A stretch of DNA of 64,000 bases from UBA4782 sp034429195 (GTDB lineage: Bacteria; Chloroflexota; Anaerolineae; Anaerolineales; Anaerolineaceae), in assembly GCA_034429195.1 (NCBI GenBank), contig DAOUGQ010000014.1, positions 87,740 through 151,739 of the forward strand. The letters run 5' to 3'. Position numbers and translations under genes: made by a program. The notes beneath the pieces were generated by a model. It had not been told where the DNA came from and searched no databases. It saw nothing but the letters and a program-made list of their open reading frames with translations. This document shows positions 9,035 through 18,597 of the stretch, in pieces. Numbering within the stretch: position 1 is the first letter of the stretch; each line of letters begins with the position of its first letter.

Positions 9035-9461
9035 TGAGTGAGTCCTCCCATACTTGCATCACATCTCCGAGTGAATAACTTTTGTTATCAACTTGAACAT
9101 AAATCTCACTGTTCTCTGTTGAAAAACCAGTCACAAGGCCTATTTTGGGTGTGCCATTAGTCTGGTTAATGGATACATTTTTCCCGATCAGGCTGGCTGC
9201 ATAAATGGATTGATTGCCAATCAAAACCTTCTGCAACGAGGACGCCATCTTTTGAATTTCTTGCAATGAATTTAACTGCGTGAATTGGCTCATCATTTCG
9301 GAATCATCCATTGGTTGCAGTGGATTCTGATTCGATAATTGAGCCAGCAGCAATTGCATGAAATCACTGGATGTGTATTCTGTTGATCCGTTCTTTGTTG
9401 GACTTCCAGGTTGAATAGAAGTCGTTTGATTGATTGAATCGATTACCGAACTTACCTGCAT
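9027..9461 (-). CDS. flgD: Flagellar hook-capping protein FlgD
   Basis: A 144-aa short FlgD, the scaffold that caps the growing hook and is exported by the type III system. The N-terminal signature SSDFMQLLLAQLSNQNPLQPMDD is followed by SEMMSQFTQLNSLQEIQKM. The C-terminal part keeps the small beta region after IGKNVSINQTNG but lacks the full FLG/FnIII-like module of proteobacterial FlgD (about 220 aa). The compact form is normal in Firmicutes-type systems. GGAG precedes the ATG at 9461. Confidence 0.93.
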   Translation of the reverse strand: MQVSSVIDSINQTTSIQPGSPTKNGSTEYTSSDFMQLLLAQLSNQNPLQPMDDSEMMSQFTQLNSLQEIQKMASSLQKVLIGNQSIYAASLIGKNVSINQTNGTPKIGLVTGFSTENSEIYVQVDNKSYSLGDVMQVWEDSLNE

Positions 9462-9476
9462 ATTCTCTCCTTTCTT

Positions 9477-11762
9477 CTAAATTTGATAATCTATCGTAGT
9501 AAGCTGAAGTGTCATCCGCTGTGGAGTATCGTTATACTTTCCAACTTCGCTTTCACGCCACGGTTTCTGAAACCAGTTTTTGCTTACATTCGATGGATCA
9601 TTCTGATAGAACTGTCTTTCGTATTGCCCTTCTTGCCCCTTCATTCCAAAATTCATTTGAGACAGGTGCAATCCAGCATTATTCAGGGATTGCTTTAAGA
9701 TGTCTACCTGGTTTTCAAGCATCCGTTTGGTACTGGCATTTTCTGCTATTATATTGATGCCCAATCCACTGGCATCGCTTGATAACCGGATATCAATCTT
9801 TCCTAGATTTTCAGGATGCAGTTGGATGTGGATGACATTCTTCCCAGCTTGTAGACTTTGATCCACTTCTTTCACGATTTGCTGAATATGGAGGGTAGAC
9901 ACCTCAGAGGTATTATTTAAGGTTGGAAACAGATTAACATTTTGTTTCAAGGATGAGGTAAAAACTTGAGCACCTGTCACCCCTGTGTCTACGCTTCCTG
10001 CCAGATCTTGAGCTTTAGCAGGCTGGGCTGGAGTAGCAATTTTCTCTTTATTGGGGTTTTGTGAAGTCTGGATATTCCCGTTCAAATCCTTGTTCTGCTT
10101 TCCACCTTCTTGCAAAGAGAACTTCACAGCATCATTTCCTTTGATATCACTGGCATATTGAGCATATGCTGAGGCTGCGCCAATGGATTTCTCTGTCATT
10201 TTCACTGCTGGCATGCTGGCTGAGAAGTCCTGTTTTTTCTGGGAATTTTCTGTTTCGTTTTTCTCTATTGCAGCACTCGATCCATCTGGAGAAGAGCTTT
10301 TCTGCACTGTTTTCTTATTCTCTTCATTCCCTATAGTTGTAGCCACCTCTGAATTGCCTTGCAGCTCAGGATCTGTTAAAATCAACCGCTCCAATTCGTT
10401 TTGAGAGACTGCTTTCTCCTGCCTGGCAGGTTCCATACCTTGCGCTATGCTTGCTTCATTGATCTGCTCAGCTTCAAATGCACCTGAAGAATTATCGCTC
10501 TTCACACCAGGTATTGGTGTAGACTTTTTATCTGCCATTGTTACCTGCAATTGCTCAGCATTATCTGATCCCTCTAGAGTTTCGAATGTTGTTCTCATCT
10601 GAACAGAATGAACAGTTTTGTTTTCATTCTCCCGATTCATACTGAGAGATTCATCCTTTGTTCCTTGCTTACCCTTTGTTTTTATTTGCGCATCCGCTTG
10701 ACCTGCATCAGCAGCTTTTTCGGTAGATAAATCCACCATCTGATACAGATTCAGTTCTGGAAGGTTCTGCTCGGACTTTTCAGGCTCTTCAATGACAGAT
10801 ATTTTTGTTTCACTCACGAATTCACTGGAATTATCAGGCTGTTGTTCTACGATAGAAGGTTCTTCAGATGCGGGATTTACCTTTGGTAGATCAGTATTTA
10901 TTGAGATCTTCGCACTGGTGGGTTCTGTAACCAGTGAAGATTTCCAACTTTTACTTCCCCGTGACGAACCCATCTGGACTGGCTGTGTCTCAACTGAGTC
11001 AGTCTCCCCTTTTTGTTGAGTTTGCTCAATTGGGATGACCATCTGGCGAATTTCTAGTTGATTGCCATTATTTGGTGATTCGTCGACCACTGCAGTTTCA
11101 AATTCTATACTGATCGGTGTTCCGATCTGATATTCCACCGTTGTAGCAGATATTACAGGCTCAGCAAAGCCACCTGAAATAGGGGACACGACATTCGGAG
11201 TTCCTTCCTCCTTTTCAGCATTGACTGGCATCTGCCTCAAAACAGGCGCAGCTTGTTGAGATACAGCCTCATTCTGGGGTATCATCCCAGGTTGAGTGAA
11301 TGGCTGTTGAATCTGTTGACCCTGTCCGGCAGGTGCAGATTCAATCGGTAAAGGATAGATTACATCCCGTGAACTTACGATTTCAACAGAATTCACCATA
11401 TCCATATTCTTTGCATTGTTTGCAGGAATCTCTATTGCATCACCATTGTTTAGGTAAATACTTTCCTCTACCACAGGAATGGTTGTGCTTACATCGGGCA
11501 CCATTTCCTGAAAGATGTCGGAGACATCTTCAACAAGGTTTCGCATGGGCTGTGTTTCACTTACTGGCATTGCTGCCACACTACTTCCTGCCAACATTGC
11601 AGCTTCAACAATAGGGTCTACATCATCTTTTGATTTCTCTTTCCTCAACACCTCCTTAAACTCATTTTCAGCATTGCCTGGTTGGAGATTACATCCTACC
11701 GGCTTCCCCGATCCATCTACAATCGGGGGTGATTGGCAATTTGCCTGTGCAATTTGAATCAT
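9477..11762 (-). CDS. fliK: Flagellar hook-length control protein FliK
   Basis: A long (about 761 aa) FliK. The first about 600 residues are low-complexity, Gln/Ser/Glu-rich linker, as expected for a molecular ruler. The C-terminal Flg_hook domain is clear (VIHIQLHPENLGKIDIRLSS, then MLENQVDILKQSLNNAGLHL and SQMNFGM). It acts during export, measuring the hook and switching FlhB specificity. Two starts are possible: GTG at 11768 overlapping the flgB stop, or ATG at 11762 with AGGTGAC just before it; I prefer the ATG. It follows flgB and precedes flgD. It is longer than E. coli FliK (about 375 aa), which could mean a longer hook. Confidence 0.9.
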   Translation of the reverse strand: MIQIAQANCQSPPIVDGSGKPVGCNLQPGNAENEFKEVLRKEKSKDDVDPIVEAAMLAGSSVAAMPVSETQPMRNLVEDVSDIFQEMVPDVSTTIPVVEESIYLNNGDAIEIPANNAKNMDMVNSVEIVSSRDVIYPLPIESAPAGQGQQIQQPFTQPGMIPQNEAVSQQAAPVLRQMPVNAEKEEGTPNVVSPISGGFAEPVISATTVEYQIGTPISIEFETAVVDESPNNGNQLEIRQMVIPIEQTQQKGETDSVETQPVQMGSSRGSKSWKSSLVTEPTSAKISINTDLPKVNPASEEPSIVEQQPDNSSEFVSETKISVIEEPEKSEQNLPELNLYQMVDLSTEKAADAGQADAQIKTKGKQGTKDESLSMNRENENKTVHSVQMRTTFETLEGSDNAEQLQVTMADKKSTPIPGVKSDNSSGAFEAEQINEASIAQGMEPARQEKAVSQNELERLILTDPELQGNSEVATTIGNEENKKTVQKSSSPDGSSAAIEKNETENSQKKQDFSASMPAVKMTEKSIGAASAYAQYASDIKGNDAVKFSLQEGGKQNKDLNGNIQTSQNPNKEKIATPAQPAKAQDLAGSVDTGVTGAQVFTSSLKQNVNLFPTLNNTSEVSTLHIQQIVKEVDQSLQAGKNVIHIQLHPENLGKIDIRLSSDASGLGINIIAENASTKRMLENQVDILKQSLNNAGLHLSQMNFGMKGQEGQYERQFYQNDPSNVSKNWFQKPWRESEVGKYNDTPQRMTLQLTTIDYQI

Positions 11763-11764
11763 TG

Positions 11765-12172
11765 TCACCTCGATTGTGCAATTGCCTTAAGAAGCTGTAA
11801 CTTAAGACTAACCGCTTGAGATACTGCCTGATATTCGATCCCTGTTTCAGACATATCCGTCAGCTCTACATCAATATCCACATCATTTCCATCCGCCCTT
11901 TCTGTACCACCCGGACGTTTCGTTTCGAAAAAGCGAACAAAATTATTTGTGGTAGATGTCAAGTGAAGTGGGTTTGTGGTTTTCATACCAATCAGTTCAT
12001 TTTTATTGGTCATTCGTTTAAGAACGCTTTTGAAATCCACTGTTTGTGCGTGGTAGCCAGGGGTGTCAACATTGGCAATATTGTTACTGATTGCCATCTG
12101 CCTTTGACTCAACCCATCTAATGCCAGTTTTGCGATGGAATATGAATAATCACTAAATAATGAGTCTGTCAT
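11765..12172 (-). CDS. flgB: Flagellar proximal rod protein FlgB
   Basis: A 135-aa rod subunit. The conserved axial N-terminus is present (ALDGLSQRQMAISNNIANVDTPGYHAQTVDF), with the FlgB-type C-terminus (TDMSETGIEYQAVSQAVSLKLQLLKAI). The gene is unusually placed: it lies after fliJ and before fliK, about 6 kb downstream of flgC-fliE, whereas flgB normally heads the flgB-flgC-fliE trio. The ATG at 12172 has AGGAA shortly upstream. Confidence 0.93.
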   Translation of the reverse strand: MTDSLFSDYSYSIAKLALDGLSQRQMAISNNIANVDTPGYHAQTVDFKSVLKRMTNKNELIGMKTTNPLHLTSTTNNFVRFFETKRPGGTERADGNDVDIDVELTDMSETGIEYQAVSQAVSLKLQLLKAIAQSR

Positions 12173-12233
12173 TTCAGGTTCCTTTCCTCTACAGTCAAAG
12201 CAAATAACCTTATCAGCTTACTCTGCATCACTT

Positions 12234-12686
12234 TCATGCTTCTTGTTGACGATTTTTATATGCAAGAGAAATATACACATCATCTTGCTGTTTGTTTTCA
12301 ATACGTTTTACTTCTTCTTTGAATCTTTCTATCTGCTTCTCTTTCAATATTTCGAGTGTTTCTTCTTCTTGTTTGGCTGCTACCAGATTCTTTTGGATCT
12401 GTGATATCTTCTTCTGAGTTTCTTCTATATCTCTTTGAATTTGTTTTGTGCGAGTATCAATAGCTGAAATATTTGATCGTAGAATGTCCAATTGAAAAAT
12501 ATTGATCTCGCCTTGCATGCGCAAGTACATTTCTTTCAAATTTCGGTCTTTCATGCTCAGGAGCATTACTTTCCGTTCTTCCAGAGTTAATAATTGCTTT
12601 TGGGTTCTACCAAGCTGAATTTCAATTGCTTCCACCTTGCTGTGGCGAACATCCAATACATTTTGCAGAGGAAAAATGGGTGGCAT
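12234..12686 (-). CDS. fliJ: Flagellar export protein FliJ
   Basis: A 150-aa, almost fully helical coiled-coil protein starting FPLQNVLDVRHSKVEAIEIQ, with long charged heptads to the end. FliJ is the central stalk of the FliH-FliI export ATPase complex and binds the FlhA cytoplasmic ring. Sequence conservation is low in this family; the assignment rests on the LQxVLDVR start, coiled coil, length, and position directly after fliI with a 4-base gap. Confidence 0.85.
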   Translation of the reverse strand: MPPIFPLQNVLDVRHSKVEAIEIQLGRTQKQLLTLEERKVMLLSMKDRNLKEMYLRMQGEINIFQLDILRSNISAIDTRTKQIQRDIEETQKKISQIQKNLVAAKQEEETLEILKEKQIERFKEEVKRIENKQQDDVYISLAYKNRQQEA

Positions 12687-12690
12687 AGAT

Positions 12691-14034
12691 TCACTCCTGC
12701 TTGATGTCTGTTTGAGCCAAAGTAGTGATCTGATCCATCATGTTCAATGTTGACTGAAAATCAGTAACTTCATCCTTGCCCTGTTGCAAGAAGGCAGTAA
12801 TATCAGGCATTACTCGCAAAGCCTCATCGATCTCAGGATCAGAGCCGCTGACATAGGCACCGATATTGATCAGATCGCGTGATTTTTCATATGTTGCCAT
12901 GTTTTTGCGTATCCAGGCAGCTTTTTGCACATGAGCGGATGATGTTACTGCTGGCATGACACGACTGACACTATTGAGTACATCAATAGAAGGATAATGG
13001 TTTCGAGCAGCCAGGGCTCTACTGAGAATGATGTGTCCATCCAAAATACCGCGCACTGCATCACTTATGGGTTCGTTGAAATCATCACCTTCTACCAATA
13101 CCGTAAAATAACCAGTGATCGACCCCCTATCACTTCGACCTGCTCTCTCCAACAATTTTGGTAGAAGAGCAAATACGGATGGTGTATATCCTTTAGAAGC
13201 TGGTGGCTCACCGATCGAAAGCCCAATTTCACGTTGAGCCATCGCAAAACGGGTAACTGAATCCATCAGGAAGGTAACATCTTTCCCACAATCTCTAAAG
13301 TACTCAGCGATAGACATAGCCCCCAAAGCTGCTTTCAACCTCATCAGGGCTGGCTGATCAGATGTCGACACCACTACTACAGAACGGGACAGTCCTTCAG
13401 GCCCCAAGTCACGATCGATGAATTCACGCACTTCTCTGCCACGTTCTCCGATGAGGGCAACAACACTGATGTCACTCTTTGAATTTCTAGCAATTGATCC
13501 TAAAAGGGTACTTTTACCCACGCCACTACCGGCAAAGATGCCCATACGTTGACCTTTTCCACAAGTCAGCATGCCATCAATTACTCTCACGCCAGTTTCC
13601 AGAGGTTTATCAATGGGTGGGCGCTGCATGGGTGAAGGTGGTATCTGAGATGTGGAAGTCCAGGTAGTTCTATCAATGGGTCCTTTTCCATCAATCGGCT
13701 GCCCCAAGCTATCGACAACTCTTCCCAGCAAAGAATCTCCGACCGGGATCATTAAAGAGTCTTCGATCTTGGTCACAGTACTTCCCGGTTTTAAGCCTTC
13801 CATTGACCCAATAGCCATCAGCAATAATTTGTCATTACGAAAACCAGTTACTTCAGCCAATAAAGGTTTTTCGGTATCAGTACCAATTTCACAAATACTT
13901 CCGATCTGGCAATTCAACCCAACAACTTCGATCACAAGACCAACAACACCTACTACTCTGCCAGAAACCTGAATGGTATTCAAAGAATCCAATGCAGAAT
14001 GGACCCATGTCAATTCAGAAAATGATCCACTCAT
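12691..14034 (-). CDS. fliI: Flagellum-specific ATPase FliI
   Basis: A 447-aa type III export ATPase related to the F1 beta subunit. Walker A is GSGVGKST at residues 169-176; the family GERGREVREF motif follows, then FLMDSVTRFAMAQREIGLS (Walker B region) and the catalytic-site SITGYFTVLVEGDD. It energises unfolding and export of axial proteins, and sits with FliH and FliJ. The start ATG overlaps the end of fliH by 4 bases (ATGA-type), so the pair is translationally coupled. Confidence 0.96.
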   Translation of the reverse strand: MSGSFSELTWVHSALDSLNTIQVSGRVVGVVGLVIEVVGLNCQIGSICEIGTDTEKPLLAEVTGFRNDKLLLMAIGSMEGLKPGSTVTKIEDSLMIPVGDSLLGRVVDSLGQPIDGKGPIDRTTWTSTSQIPPSPMQRPPIDKPLETGVRVIDGMLTCGKGQRMGIFAGSGVGKSTLLGSIARNSKSDISVVALIGERGREVREFIDRDLGPEGLSRSVVVVSTSDQPALMRLKAALGAMSIAEYFRDCGKDVTFLMDSVTRFAMAQREIGLSIGEPPASKGYTPSVFALLPKLLERAGRSDRGSITGYFTVLVEGDDFNEPISDAVRGILDGHIILSRALAARNHYPSIDVLNSVSRVMPAVTSSAHVQKAAWIRKNMATYEKSRDLINIGAYVSGSDPEIDEALRVMPDITAFLQQGKDEVTDFQSTLNMMDQITTLAQTDIKQE

Positions 14035-14960
14035 AAAGAGATCTCCTTCTCCTTTTTTGCATCGGGCTGCAAAGCTTCCATTACAGCATTCAATTGCGTT
14101 TCAACTCTGGCATCCACCGCCCCCATTTCGCCCTGAATAAAACAACCACCTGGCAGTATTTTTTCAGAAGGGATGATCTGTATTTTCTTTCCTGAAAGAG
14201 CTTCTTGAAATTTTCTCCATTCCGGGTCCAGATTACGCACATCTTGTTGGTTCAAATAAATTCTTATATCTCCTAAAGACTCTGTCATCCTCATTACTTT
14301 GTTCAAACCAACCTGAAGCACTTCATTATCCAGAACCAAACCTTCACTGAATAATAACTGGCTTATTTTCTGGATTGTTTTAATAATCAGTAGTTCATTA
14401 TTTTTAATGGTTTCTTTGTACCAGGCATTTAACTGCTCATGGATGAGCTGCACATTTTCAGCTGTTTGTCCTAATTCAGCAATTACTTGTTCTCGTCCAG
14501 CCTCATACGCTTCCTGCCTGAGTTGTTCGACCTGCTGTCTGGCATTGTTAAGTGTTTCACTGGCAACCTTTTGTGCTTGTTGGATAATGGATTCTGCCTG
14601 GCGTCTGGCTTCAGCGATCATTCGCTGATTTTCATCTTTCGCAATCCGTACTGGAGTCCCATCGATACCTGGAATACTATTACCAGAACCAAAATCGCTG
14701 GCAGAGACATTTTCAAGTGCTGACAAATTCCATTTTGTTACCAGTGGCTGGTTACTGCTGGGGGTATCATCGTAAGTCAAAGGTTCCAACACATTCTCTG
14801 ACTCAATCCCTTTCTTTTCTGGTTGGAATAATCGTAATATGTCATCCATTACAGAACTTGTTTCTTCAATAGTCAGAGAAGGAAAAATTTCATCCGGTTT
14901 CCAGGATTGAACCATCTTTCCCTCACGAAGATCCCAGGATTTGCTAGACGATGACTTCAT
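14031..14960 (-). CDS. fliH: Flagellar export regulator FliH
   Basis: About 309 aa. The N-terminal half is variable; a long Ala/Gln-rich helix follows (IAEARRQAESIIQQAQKVAS, ARQQVEQLRQEAYEAGREQV), the pattern shared by FliH and vacuolar ATPase subunit E. The C-terminal beta/alpha region after ELLIIKTIQKISQLLF matches the family. FliH dimers regulate FliI and dock it at the C-ring. I place the start at ATG 14960 because GGTGGAG lies 6 bases before it. An earlier in-frame codon at 15023 would overlap fliG by 80 bases. With the chosen start the overlap with fliG is 17 bases. Confidence 0.85.
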   Translation of the reverse strand: MKSSSSKSWDLREGKMVQSWKPDEIFPSLTIEETSSVMDDILRLFQPEKKGIESENVLEPLTYDDTPSSNQPLVTKWNLSALENVSASDFGSGNSIPGIDGTPVRIAKDENQRMIAEARRQAESIIQQAQKVASETLNNARQQVEQLRQEAYEAGREQVIAELGQTAENVQLIHEQLNAWYKETIKNNELLIIKTIQKISQLLFSEGLVLDNEVLQVGLNKVMRMTESLGDIRIYLNQQDVRNLDPEWRKFQEALSGKKIQIIPSEKILPGGCFIQGEMGAVDARVETQLNAVMEALQPDAKKEKEISL

Positions 14961-15984
14961 ACTCGTCTCCACCGCCATTACTGATGACGATTTCGCCAGC
15001 TTCTTCCAAAGCGCGAACAGCATCTACGATCTTGCGCTGAGAAGCATAAACGTTTTTCGCCAATTGTGGTCCAAGAATTTCGATTTCTTCTTTCAGGTTT
15101 TCTCGTGCACGTTCTGAAAGATTTGTGAAAACTTTGTCGCGTAAACGCTCTGATGCAGCCTTTAATGCTAATGCCAGGTCAGATTTATTGATATCACGTA
15201 AAACCCGCTGCATGGTACGATCATCTAATTTGATCAGATCATCAAAAGTGAACATGTTGGCACGAATCTCTTCGACCAACTTAGGATTTGTTGTCTCCAA
15301 AGCTTCAAAAATGGTTTTTTGAACCCCTCTATCCACCTGGTTAAGCATTTTCACTAAGAATGAAACACCACCAGTTGCCCGAAAATCTGCTTCACTGATC
15401 ACCCCAGATAACTTGTTCTTCAGGCTTCTCTCTACAACCTGCACCACCTGGGGTGACACTCTATCCATTACCGCAAGGCGCAATGTTACATCGATTTGAA
15501 GCTCTTTTGGCAAACTGGTTAAAATATCGGCTGCTACTTTTGCTTCAAGGTAAGAAAGAACCAATGCAATAGTTTGGGGCATTTCTTCAGCAAGTAGTGT
15601 TGCCACCTCTTGCGGATTGGCATTTTTTAGCATTTCAAAAGAAGAAAGCTGTTGATGCACAGAGATCCTTTCCATGATCTCAGCACCCCGGCGAGGCCCA
15701 ACAGTTCTTGATAGCAATTGGCGGCTATATTCCAGACCCCCACCCCGGATAGCAGAATCTGCTGCACTGAAATCACAGGCTTCTTCCAGGGCAATATGTC
15801 GCACATCTGCAGGGATCTGGTTTACTTTACCAAGAGCCAGCAAAACACGCTCCATATCACCTTCATTCAGGTATTGAAGTACCTTAGAAGATAGCTCCAC
15901 ACCCAATCCGATCAACAGAGCTGAAGCTTTTTCAAGACCTGTAGGAGCAACTGCTGTCTCAGCCACGGTTCTTCTCGTCCTCAC
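14944..15984 (-). CDS. fliG: Flagellar motor switch protein FliG
   Basis: A 346-aa rotor protein that couples the C-ring to the MS-ring and takes torque from MotA. N-domain: EKASALLIGLGVELSSKVLQYL. Middle domain: the usual EHPQ motif is altered to EEMPQ followed by TIALVLSYLEAKVAADILTSLP. C-domain: the charged torque helix (FDDLIKLDDRTMQRVLRDI) and the ALKAASERLRDKVFTNLSERA stretch. The gene overlaps fliF by 26 bases and fliH by 17, as expected for a coupled operon. Confidence 0.96.
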   Translation of the reverse strand: MRTRRTVAETAVAPTGLEKASALLIGLGVELSSKVLQYLNEGDMERVLLALGKVNQIPADVRHIALEEACDFSAADSAIRGGGLEYSRQLLSRTVGPRRGAEIMERISVHQQLSSFEMLKNANPQEVATLLAEEMPQTIALVLSYLEAKVAADILTSLPKELQIDVTLRLAVMDRVSPQVVQVVERSLKNKLSGVISEADFRATGGVSFLVKMLNQVDRGVQKTIFEALETTNPKLVEEIRANMFTFDDLIKLDDRTMQRVLRDINKSDLALALKAASERLRDKVFTNLSERARENLKEEIEILGPQLAKNVYASQRKIVDAVRALEEAGEIVISNGGGDEYEVIV

Positions 15985-17632
15985 TTAGCCATATTTGAAT
16001 AATTTCTGCAATGGTTGCAGGATTCTCTTCAGTTAATTTCGATATCGTGCGAGCTCGTTGCTCATCTTCGGGGTAACTTTTTGCTCCTTGAACAACATGG
16101 CTATTATTTTCGATCATCTCGATTTTCTTTGGAGTCTCTTTTGGCAACGCCTGTGCGGGTGTACTATCACCTATTGCAGCTTGTCTTGGTGCAGAAGTCT
16201 GAATTCCTTGCTGCCCTTGTTGTAAAGCAGCTACCGCTACCGGAGCAAGAATTGGTTTCCAAGCAGCCCTTGAAGACATGCGCAGTTTCTTCATTACTTT
16301 TGAGAAATAACCGAAAAGGATGAACAAAACCAGGGCAGACCCAATCCCAACTCCGATCTTCATGTAGAGATCGTTTTTGGCATCTTTCTCCATCGTGTCT
16401 GCCTGCTCCTGGAAATAACTACGATCAAATTCCATCGTATTTACAGAAACAGTATCCCCACGGCTCATATCAATGCCAGCCGCTGCTATGACCGCTGATT
16501 TTATCATTTCGAGTTGAGCGCTATCACTGACCTGATCGACCATCACCGCTAAAGAGATTTTTTTAATTTCTCCTGGTGAATAGATCTCATGGGTATTTGT
16601 TTGAGAAATCTCATAATTGATTGTTTCATCAGTACGGTTGTAATTTCCAGTGGTGGTTTCAGCTGCGATCGTTGCCACAGGGGTTGGTAGATTGGATTCA
16701 GCCCCGGGCACACCGCTCGCCTGCTCTCCTGTTCCAAGGTAATCTTCAGAAATTTTTTCTGAACTACGAACAGCCACTTGAGTTGGATCATAAACACTCA
16801 AAGTGACTTCTTTTTGTGACCAATCCATCGTGACATTCGCCTGAACTGCTGCGCGATTCGGACCCAGGATCGCATCCAACATGGTTTGCACTTTATCACG
16901 AATTTCATTTGCAGCTGCAATTTCTGCAGAACGCTGGCTATCAGATTGGATAACTGAATCACCAGCATAATCACTTGCTTGAGTGGTTAATAAATTTCCA
17001 TTGGAGTCGACTACCACTACATTTTCAGGTTTCAAACCTTCCACACTATTTGCAACCAGATTGGTAATGGCTTTTACCTGACCAGCGTTCAGGTATCCTT
17101 CAGATTTTTCTTTTATAACAACCGAGGCTGTAGTTGGGGCTTGATCACTCGATAACAAACTTTTTTCAGGCGTAACCACATTAACGCTAACTGAATCTAC
17201 TGCATCCAGACTTGCGATAGTTCGCTCAAGTTCACCTTCCAAAGCTCGTTGATAATTAACTTTTTGACTGAACTCCGTCATACCTAAAGTATTCTGGCTG
17301 AATAATTCATACCCTGCTGCACTACTTTGAGGTAACCCCTCAGATGCCATCGCAAGCCTGACTTCATAGACTTGATCAGAAGGAACAAGAATAGTACCAG
17401 TTCCCTTTAACTGGTAGCCTATTCCCTTTTCATCCATTTTCCCGATGATTTGGCTTGCATCATCATCACTTAACCCAGAATAAGCAACTGCATAAGATGG
17501 TTTTTGAGCCCATCCAACCAGTACCACTGTAATAATGATCGCAGCAACGATCAGGGCAATCAGCGTAATTCGCTGTGCTAAAGAGGTTTTTTTCCATACA
17601 ACGGATATTTGTTCCTGGAGTTGATTTGCCAT
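15959..17632 (-). CDS. fliF: Flagellar MS-ring protein FliF
   Basis: About 557 aa, the MS-ring subunit in the membrane. TM1 (LIALIVAAIIITVVLVGW) lies near the N-terminus, then the ring-building periplasmic/extracellular domains (YAVAYSGLSDDDASQIIGKM, VNYQRALEGELERTIASLDAV). A second TM (IGSALVLFILFGYF) comes near residue 435, and a short cytoplasmic tail binds FliG. I prefer ATG 17632 (MANQLQEQISVVWKK); a TTG 15 bases upstream is possible. Neither has a strong ribosome site. Confidence 0.94.
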   Translation of the reverse strand: MANQLQEQISVVWKKTSLAQRITLIALIVAAIIITVVLVGWAQKPSYAVAYSGLSDDDASQIIGKMDEKGIGYQLKGTGTILVPSDQVYEVRLAMASEGLPQSSAAGYELFSQNTLGMTEFSQKVNYQRALEGELERTIASLDAVDSVSVNVVTPEKSLLSSDQAPTTASVVIKEKSEGYLNAGQVKAITNLVANSVEGLKPENVVVVDSNGNLLTTQASDYAGDSVIQSDSQRSAEIAAANEIRDKVQTMLDAILGPNRAAVQANVTMDWSQKEVTLSVYDPTQVAVRSSEKISEDYLGTGEQASGVPGAESNLPTPVATIAAETTTGNYNRTDETINYEISQTNTHEIYSPGEIKKISLAVMVDQVSDSAQLEMIKSAVIAAAGIDMSRGDTVSVNTMEFDRSYFQEQADTMEKDAKNDLYMKIGVGIGSALVLFILFGYFSKVMKKLRMSSRAAWKPILAPVAVAALQQGQQGIQTSAPRQAAIGDSTPAQALPKETPKKIEMIENNSHVVQGAKSYPEDEQRARTISKLTEENPATIAEIIQIWLSEDEKNRG

Positions 17633-17661
17633 ACTGATCGAATCCAATGGGTGAAACTAAA

Positions 17662-17973
17662 TTAAACCTGCATCCTCATTACTTCTTGATAAGCGTCGAC
17701 CAATTTATCCCGTATCGAGAGAGCAACTTTAAAATTGATGTCATTTTCTTCCAGAGCGATCATCACATCGTGTAGATCCACATCCTCTCCTAAAGCCATC
17801 TTATTAACAAGGTCATCAGATTTCAGTTGAGATTCATTCAAACTATTGAGTAGATCTTCAAATGTATTCCCAACAGCATCGACGCCGCTGCTGACTGGTT
17901 TAATTGCTGCATTTACAGAATTTACTTCGTTTGCCGTATCGAGTGTATTTAATAAAATAGGTGAAATTTCCAT
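17662..17973 (-). CDS. fliE: Flagellar hook-basal body complex protein FliE
   Basis: About 103 aa. It shows the FliE C-terminal signature (SDDLVNKMALGEDVDLHDVM, then LEENDINFKVALSIRDKLVDAYQEVMRM). FliE joins the MS-ring to the rod and is the first type III substrate. The start is ATG 17973, directly after the flgC stop (17976-17978); a TTG two codons earlier would overlap it. The position after flgC is the usual one. Confidence 0.93.
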   Translation of the reverse strand: MEISPILLNTLDTANEVNSVNAAIKPVSSGVDAVGNTFEDLLNSLNESQLKSDDLVNKMALGEDVDLHDVMIALEENDINFKVALSIRDKLVDAYQEVMRMQV

Positions 17974-17975
17974 AA

Positions 17976-18422
17976 TCAACTCACAATGTCTAAAGCTTTT
18001 AACGCCATTCGCTTAACCGCTTCGATTACAGACAAATTGGCTTCATATGAACGAGTGGCTGAAAGCATATTCGTCATCTCAACCACAGGATCTACATTGG
18101 GGTACAGTACATATCCTTCCTCATCAGCATCAGGATGAGTTGGATCATATACTTTTGATCCCTCACTGGTATCGGTAAAAATTTCTGATACCTTCACACC
18201 ACCGTTCTTTACGCTTCCATATTTATCCATAGCAGAAAGAAAAGATGGACGGAAGGAATCTTGCCCCTCTGCTGTAAAGACAACATCCTGGCGCTTATAG
18301 GGTCCACCTTCAGCGGTACGCGTCGTCTGTGCATTGGCTATATTATTCGAAATAATATCAAGCCTTAACCGTTGAGCAGTTAGCCCTGAGGCACTGATTT
18401 TTAACGCTTCCCAAAAGCTCAT
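17976..18422 (-). CDS. flgC: Flagellar proximal rod protein FlgC
   Basis: A 148-aa rod subunit. The N-terminus (MSFWEALKISASGLTAQRLR, LDIISNNIANAQTT) and the C-terminus (YPNVDPVVEMTNMLSATRSY and IEAVKRMALKALDI) are diagnostic. It heads the basal-body run, with AAAGGAG 9 bases before the ATG. Its usual upstream partner flgB is missing here and is found 6 kb downstream. Confidence 0.95.
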   Translation of the reverse strand: MSFWEALKISASGLTAQRLRLDIISNNIANAQTTRTAEGGPYKRQDVVFTAEGQDSFRPSFLSAMDKYGSVKNGGVKVSEIFTDTSEGSKVYDPTHPDADEEGYVLYPNVDPVVEMTNMLSATRSYEANLSVIEAVKRMALKALDIVS

Positions 18423-18525
18423 GGTAATTTACTCCTTTGCTCTTGTGGGATATTAACATATTCAAGATAGTGAGACTATAAAGGGAGTGTGAAGATGAAA
18501 TAAATTCTGTGTGAATAGTAAATAA

Positions 18526-18550
18526 ACGCCAACCCCCCTTCTATTGGCGT
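18526..18550 (-). terminator. Possible terminator after fliS
   Basis: A perfect 7-bp stem, ACGCCAA (18526-18532) and TTGGCGT (18544-18550), with an 11-base loop, 48 bases beyond the fliS stop. The following minus-strand sequence is only moderately T-rich (TTATTTAC). It lies between the late gene group and flgC, so either a weak terminator or a regulatory stem is possible. I see no convincing promoter for flgC in the remaining about 100 bases. Confidence 0.35.
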
Positions 18551-18597
18551 ATGTTTTCGCATTAATTAAGAATCTGATAGCTTTTTAAACGTATTAC

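Noticed and set aside
14961..15023. Longer fliH N-terminus
   Set aside because: It would lie inside the fliG C-terminus and lacks a ribosome site, whereas ATG 14960 has GGTGGAG.
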